A DNA stretch of 19,080 bases from Hungatella sp. UBA3402. Lineage in GTDB: Bacteria > Bacillota > Clostridia > Lachnospirales > Lachnospiraceae. The notes beneath the pieces are model-generated. The model did not search any database and was not told the DNA's origin. It saw nothing but the letters and a program-made list of their open reading frames with translations. The translations under genes were made by a program, and so were the position numbers. Below, piece by piece: positions 15,606 to 19,080 of this stretch; position 1 is the first letter of the stretch, and each line of letters starts with the position of its first letter. The stretch covers positions 1-19,080 of the forward strand of contig DEPC01000125.1 in assembly GCA_002358555.1 (NCBI GenBank), read 5' to 3'.

Positions 15606-17048
15606 ATGAAAAAAACTAAAAAAATACGGCTGACTTTGCTCATGGCTGGCGCTATGGTATTTAATTCTGCTTTTTGCGCCTTTGCAGCTAATGTCGGCCC
15701 TGCCTTTGACCCTCGCCTTCAGCCTGGCGGTGCACAGGAACAGGAAACTGATACTACTCAGGTAGAGGGACCAGGGCCAGGAGCAGAGACAATCACAGAC
15801 CCAGGTGCAGGAATGGACGTTGTTGTACCAGAGGTTCCAGCAGAAGATATTACACTTGCAGAACCCCAAGTAGAAGCATCCTCAGGCATTGTGCAGATGC
15901 CTCGTCTGCAGACCACACTTCTGTTAAGCCAACATCAATGGTCTCAGCCTTTTGTCAATGACCAATGGTGTGATGCAGGAAATGAAACCTTTTATTCCAT
16001 CTCCATTTTTATGGAAGGGGCTGTCGGAAATATTCTCTATCGTGCCTATACTTCCAGCAATGGATGGACAAATTGGGCTATGAATGGACAACAGACCGCT
16101 ATTCCCGCTGATTTTGCTCCTATTGAGGCGATTCAGGTGCGTTTCTCAGGTGCTGTAAACCATAACTATGATTTATACTATAGTGGGCTTTTCTTTAATG
16201 GTCAGGAGACAAATTGGGGAAAGAACGGCACTACCGTCGGCTCTATGGGACAAGGTATGCCTTTAAAAGGCTTCCGTATGGCTTTCTTTGCAAAAGGTCA
16301 TGAAGCTGGGCTCAACACCAGTAATGCTGTAGTTTCTGCACATGTTGATGGTGTTCAGTATGTAAATGGATCACTCCGCTATATTCATGGAGATGGTTCC
16401 AACTATACTGGATGGGGTTGGGTAGGCTCAGACCGCTATTATTTTGTTGACTCTTACCCAGTAACTGGATGGCAATACATAGACGGTTACAAGTATTATT
16501 TTGCCGAAGATGGAAAGTTAGTCCAGGATTTAGAGCCTATAATTGGCGCTCAAGGACCATTCCTCTTAAGAATCAACAAAGAGATGAACACAACCACAGT
16601 TTTTGTAAAAGATGGTGACAATGGCTTTATTATTCCTCTGAAGTCTTTCTTATGTTCTTGTGGTGATGATACTCCTCTTGGAACATTTAAAACACCAGAA
16701 AAATATCGGTGGAGATTAATGAATAGTGGAGTATCCTGTCAGTATGCAACTCGCCTTGGTCCAGGATTAAGTTTCCTACTTCATTCTATTATTTATGACC
16801 GAGCAGATGTTAATACCATGTGGCCTGATACTTACAATTACTTGGGTGTAGCACGTTCAGCAGGATGTATCCGTTTTACTTCTGGCGATGCGAAGTGGAT
16901 TTATGACCATTGCCCTATCGGAACTACGATTGAAGTGTATAACTCTGCAGTTCCAGGACCTTATGAAAGACCTGCCATTGAGTCTGTGATTCCTTCTGAC
17001 CAGCATTGGGACCCTACAGACCCTGTAGCACTTGCACAGTTCCAGTAA
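15606..17048 (+). CDS. Secreted L,D-transpeptidase (YkuD) with ChW-like and CW-binding repeats
   Basis: A 480-residue exported protein, the only plus-strand gene. It has a signal peptide (residues 1-27, cleavage after AFA), an acidic, Pro- and Gly-rich linker (about 30-95), then clostridial hydrophobic-W-like repeats (about 105-245, NGWTNWAMNG, LFFNGQETNWGKNGTTVG and GMPLKGFRMAFF). Next come repeats resembling choline-binding/CW_binding modules (GWGWVGSDRYYFVDS, GWQYIDGYKYYFAEDG). The catalytic YkuD domain (about 330-450) has H393 in LLHSIIYD and C421 in SAGCIRF. Family enzymes form 3-3 cross-links in peptidoglycan or attach proteins to it. The motif has Ala where SHGC has His, a variant I believe is common in Clostridia. 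ATG 15606 follows AGGAGG by 7 nt. Confidence 0.93.
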   Translation: MKKTKKIRLTLLMAGAMVFNSAFCAFAANVGPAFDPRLQPGGAQEQETDTTQVEGPGPGAETITDPGAGMDVVVPEVPAEDITLAEPQVEASSGIVQMPRLQTTLLLSQHQWSQPFVNDQWCDAGNETFYSISIFMEGAVGNILYRAYTSSNGWTNWAMNGQQTAIPADFAPIEAIQVRFSGAVNHNYDLYYSGLFFNGQETNWGKNGTTVGSMGQGMPLKGFRMAFFAKGHEAGLNTSNAVVSAHVDGVQYVNGSLRYIHGDGSNYTGWGWVGSDRYYFVDSYPVTGWQYIDGYKYYFAEDGKLVQDLEPIIGAQGPFLLRINKEMNTTTVFVKDGDNGFIIPLKSFLCSCGDDTPLGTFKTPEKYRWRLMNSGVSCQYATRLGPGLSFLLHSIIYDRADVNTMWPDTYNYLGVARSAGCIRFTSGDAKWIYDHCPIGTTIEVYNSAVPGPYERPAIESVIPSDQHWDPTDPVALAQFQ

Positions 17049-17066
17049 AAAATCTTTTTTAAAGTC

Positions 17067-17108
17067 AAATTCCCCGCAATAAGCTGATAAGCCTGCTGCG
17101 GGGAATTT
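17067..17108. terminator. Hairpin between convergent genes, probable bidirectional terminator
   Basis: A 12-bp perfect stem, AAATTCCCCGCA (17067-17078) with TGCGGGGAATTT (17097-17108), with an 18-nt loop. It lies 19 nt after the L,D-transpeptidase stop and downstream of the thrS stop (17244). The T-run is short on both strands, but the stable stem and convergent context favour termination. The remaining part of 17109-17243 shows nothing else. Confidence 0.6.
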
Positions 17109-17243
17109 GTGTTAGATTCTCTGTTATTTCTATAAGAATGGTTTTTAAATATTAGTTTTTTTAACCTTTTCAAAAATTCTTGTTACATCATCTACCTTCT
17201 TATACTAGCACTGCACCAAACAATTAAAATCAGAATATCTGCT

Positions 17244-19080
17244 TTATTCTTGTCCCTTCACCTCACGGGCTGTCCGAGACTGAATTTCCTCCTTCAAAGA
17301 ACCTATAAACTCATGTAGGGATTTCTGTCCTTCATCTCCTTCAAATCTACTTCTGACAGAAACCAAGCGTTCTTCTTGTTCTTTCTGTCCCACAATCAGC
17401 ATATATGGAATCTTTTGCATCTGAGCCTCTCGGATTTTATATCCAATCTTCTCGGACCTCATATCCAGCTCTGCACGGATTTGGGCATCATCAAGCTGTT
17501 TTTTTACTTGTTCTGCATAGTCAATAAATTTGTCAGAAATAGGAAGCACCTTCACCTGAACAGGAGCTAGCCATGTTGGGAATGCACCTGCAAAATGTTC
17601 AATCAAGATGCCTATAAACCGTTCAATTGAACCAAATGCTACCCGATGAATCATAATAGGACGGTGTTTCTCTCCATCAGCTCCCTGATATTCCAGATCA
17701 AATCTCTGAGGCATCTGGAAATCAAGCTGAATGGTTCCACACTGCCAGGTTCTCCCAATGGCATCTACCAAATGGAAATCAATCTTAGGGCCATAAAATG
17801 CTCCGTCTCCCTCATTGATGACATAATCCAATCCTAAATCATCTAAAGCACCTTTTAATCCCTCTGTAGCCATCTCCCAGTCTTCATCGCTTCCCATACT
17901 GTCCTCTGGTCTGGTGGACAACTCTACATGGTATTGAAATCCAAACAGAGTATATACATCATTGATGAGTTTGGCAACTCCCTTAATCTCATCTTTAATC
18001 TGCTCTGGCATCATGAAAATATGGGCATCATCTTGGTTAAAACAGCGAACCCTCATAAGACCATGAAGCTGTCCTGATTTCTCATGGCGATGTACCAATC
18101 CAATTTCTCCCATGCGTAGAGGAAGGTCACGGTAAGAACGAGGCTCAGAAGCATATACCAGAATACCACCTGGACAATTCATAGGCTTTACACAATAATC
18201 CTGGTCATCAATGATTGTAGTATACATATTGTTCTTATAGTGGTCCCAATGTCCTGAATTTTCCCATAGGCTTCGATTCAAGATGATTGGTGTGGAAATT
18301 TCAACATAGCCAGCTTTCTTGTGAATTTCTCTCCAATAATCCAATAAAGTATTTTTCAACACCATTCCTTTAGGAAGGAAAAATGGAAATCCAGGACCTG
18401 CATCATGCATCATAAACAGCCCCAACTCTTTTCCTAACTTCCGGTGGTCTCTTTTCTTAGCTTCTTCTACCATAGTAAGGTATGCTTCCAGTTCTTCCTT
18501 CTTAGCAAATGCTGTAGCATAAAGACGAGTCAACATTTTATTATGTTCATTTCCTCTCCAATAAGCCCCTGCAATGCTGGTCAGCTTATATGCCTTTCCT
18601 ACATCTTTGGTGTTCATCAGATGGGGACCTGCACACAAATCTGTAAATTCGCCCTGCTTATAAAAACTGATTTCCTCCCCTTCCGGCAAATCTTCAATCA
18701 GCTCTATCTTATAAGGCTCATCTTTCTCCTTCATAAATTCCAAAGCCTTTTCTCTTGGCAAAGTAAATCGTTCCAGAGGCAGAGCTTCCTTGACAACCTT
18801 CTTCATCTCAGCTTCAATTTTGTCCAAATCCTCAGCAGTAATCGGAGAGGCAAAATCAATATCATAATAAAACCCATCTGCAATCGATGGTCCAATAGCC
18901 AGCTTTGCATCAGGATATAACCGCTTCACCGCCTGAGCCATCACATGGCTGGCAGTATGGCGCAATGCTGCTAGGCCCTTTTCATCCTTTGCAGTCAAAA
19001 TATTCAAGCTGCAATCCTTATCTACAATCGTTCTCAAATCTACACTTTCCCCATCAATCTCTCCTGCGCAGGCCATTCTA
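17244..19080 (-). CDS. thrS: Threonine--tRNA ligase, N-terminus cut by window edge
   Basis: A class II synthetase that charges tRNA-Thr. About 612 residues are present; the reading frame continues past the right edge (the codon before the ATG at 19076 is Arg, in a RMACAGEIDGE context matching the end of the TGS domain), so that ATG is internal. Visible parts are the editing domain with LRHTASHVMAQAVKRLYPDA (zinc-type HxxxH) and LCAGPHLMNT, the catalytic core with CVKPMNCPGG, HRHEKSGQLHGLMRVRCF (motif 2), DAHIF, PIMIHRVAFGSIERFIGILIEH (motif 3), and the C-terminal anticodon domain (VQVKVLPISDKF). Ends in GQE. Length and motifs are normal; any T-box leader would be outside the window. Confidence 0.98.
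   Translation of the reverse strand, partial: RMACAGEIDGESVDLRTIVDKDCSLNILTAKDEKGLAALRHTASHVMAQAVKRLYPDAKLAIGPSIADGFYYDIDFASPITAEDLDKIEAEMKKVVKEALPLERFTLPREKALEFMKEKDEPYKIELIEDLPEGEEISFYKQGEFTDLCAGPHLMNTKDVGKAYKLTSIAGAYWRGNEHNKMLTRLYATAFAKKEELEAYLTMVEEAKKRDHRKLGKELGLFMMHDAGPGFPFFLPKGMVLKNTLLDYWREIHKKAGYVEISTPIILNRSLWENSGHWDHYKNNMYTTIIDDQDYCVKPMNCPGGILVYASEPRSYRDLPLRMGEIGLVHRHEKSGQLHGLMRVRCFNQDDAHIFMMPEQIKDEIKGVAKLINDVYTLFGFQYHVELSTRPEDSMGSDEDWEMATEGLKGALDDLGLDYVINEGDGAFYGPKIDFHLVDAIGRTWQCGTIQLDFQMPQRFDLEYQGADGEKHRPIMIHRVAFGSIERFIGILIEHFAGAFPTWLAPVQVKVLPISDKFIDYAEQVKKQLDDAQIRAELDMRSEKIGYKIREAQMQKIPYMLIVGQKEQEERLVSVRSRFEGDEGQKSLHEFIGSLKEEIQSRTAREVKGQE

Noticed and set aside
16855..16875. Inactive L,D-transpeptidase because SHGC reads SAGC
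   Set aside because: Cys421, the following Ile-Arg and His393 are present; I believe the SAGCIR variant is common in Firmicute members, so loss of activity is not supported.
18444..18920. 158-codon plus-strand open frame
   Set aside because: Antisense to the well-supported thrS; composition typical of a shadow frame and no ribosome site.
1..19080. CRISPR array, tRNA, rRNA, prophage or integrative element
   Set aside because: I saw no regularly spaced repeats, no tRNA-like cloverleaf and no integrase, relaxase or phage structural gene.

Overview
The window looks like a chromosomal segment from a low-to-moderate GC, Gram-positive anaerobe of the Clostridia, most likely Lachnospiraceae-like. 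Supporting signs are T-box leaders in front of aminoacyl-tRNA synthetase and amino-acid genes, a FapA/DUF342 protein, an L,D-transpeptidase with clostridial hydrophobic-W-type repeats, strong AGGAGG ribosome binding sites and AT-rich spacers. The genus cannot be fixed from the sequence alone. All genes but one lie on the minus strand, so the description below runs from high to low coordinates for those.

Right end (17244-19080): most of thrS, cut by the window edge so that the N-terminal TGS domain is largely missing. It converges on a plus-strand gene for a secreted L,D-transpeptidase (15606-17048), with a hairpin between the two 3' ends. That gene is divergent from a three-gene minus-strand cassette (15450 to 11852): a MOP-type flippase, a family 2 glycosyltransferase and a CarB-like ATP-grasp enzyme. 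The cassette looks like part of a surface glycopolymer system.

Middle (11774 to 3677): a sigma-A type promoter and a phenylalanine T-box precede pheS-pheT. Between the T-box terminator and pheS lies about 210 nt that can fold into several stems and matches no RNA class I recognise. Behind pheT, with 19 nt or less or overlapping junctions except one 55-nt gap, follow an ABC ATPase, a 10-TM FtsX/BceB-like permease, a Gfo/Idh/MocA oxidoreductase and a calcineurin-like phosphoesterase. The whole block may be one transcript under Phe-tRNA control.

Left end (3515 to 1): another promoter and a tryptophan T-box (TGG specifier) drive an orphan TrpB2-type tryptophan synthase beta subunit. A weak terminator follows, then a new promoter whose transcript crosses the decayed 3' end of an IS200/IS605 tnpB (an omega-RNA-like relic) before reaching a FapA/DUF342 gene that runs off the left edge.

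The most interesting items are the unexplained structured RNA in the pheS leader, the tnpB/omega-RNA relic embedded in the fapA-family leader, and the apparent coupling of an ABC exporter cassette to Phe T-box control. I see no CRISPR array, tRNA, rRNA or intact mobile element.
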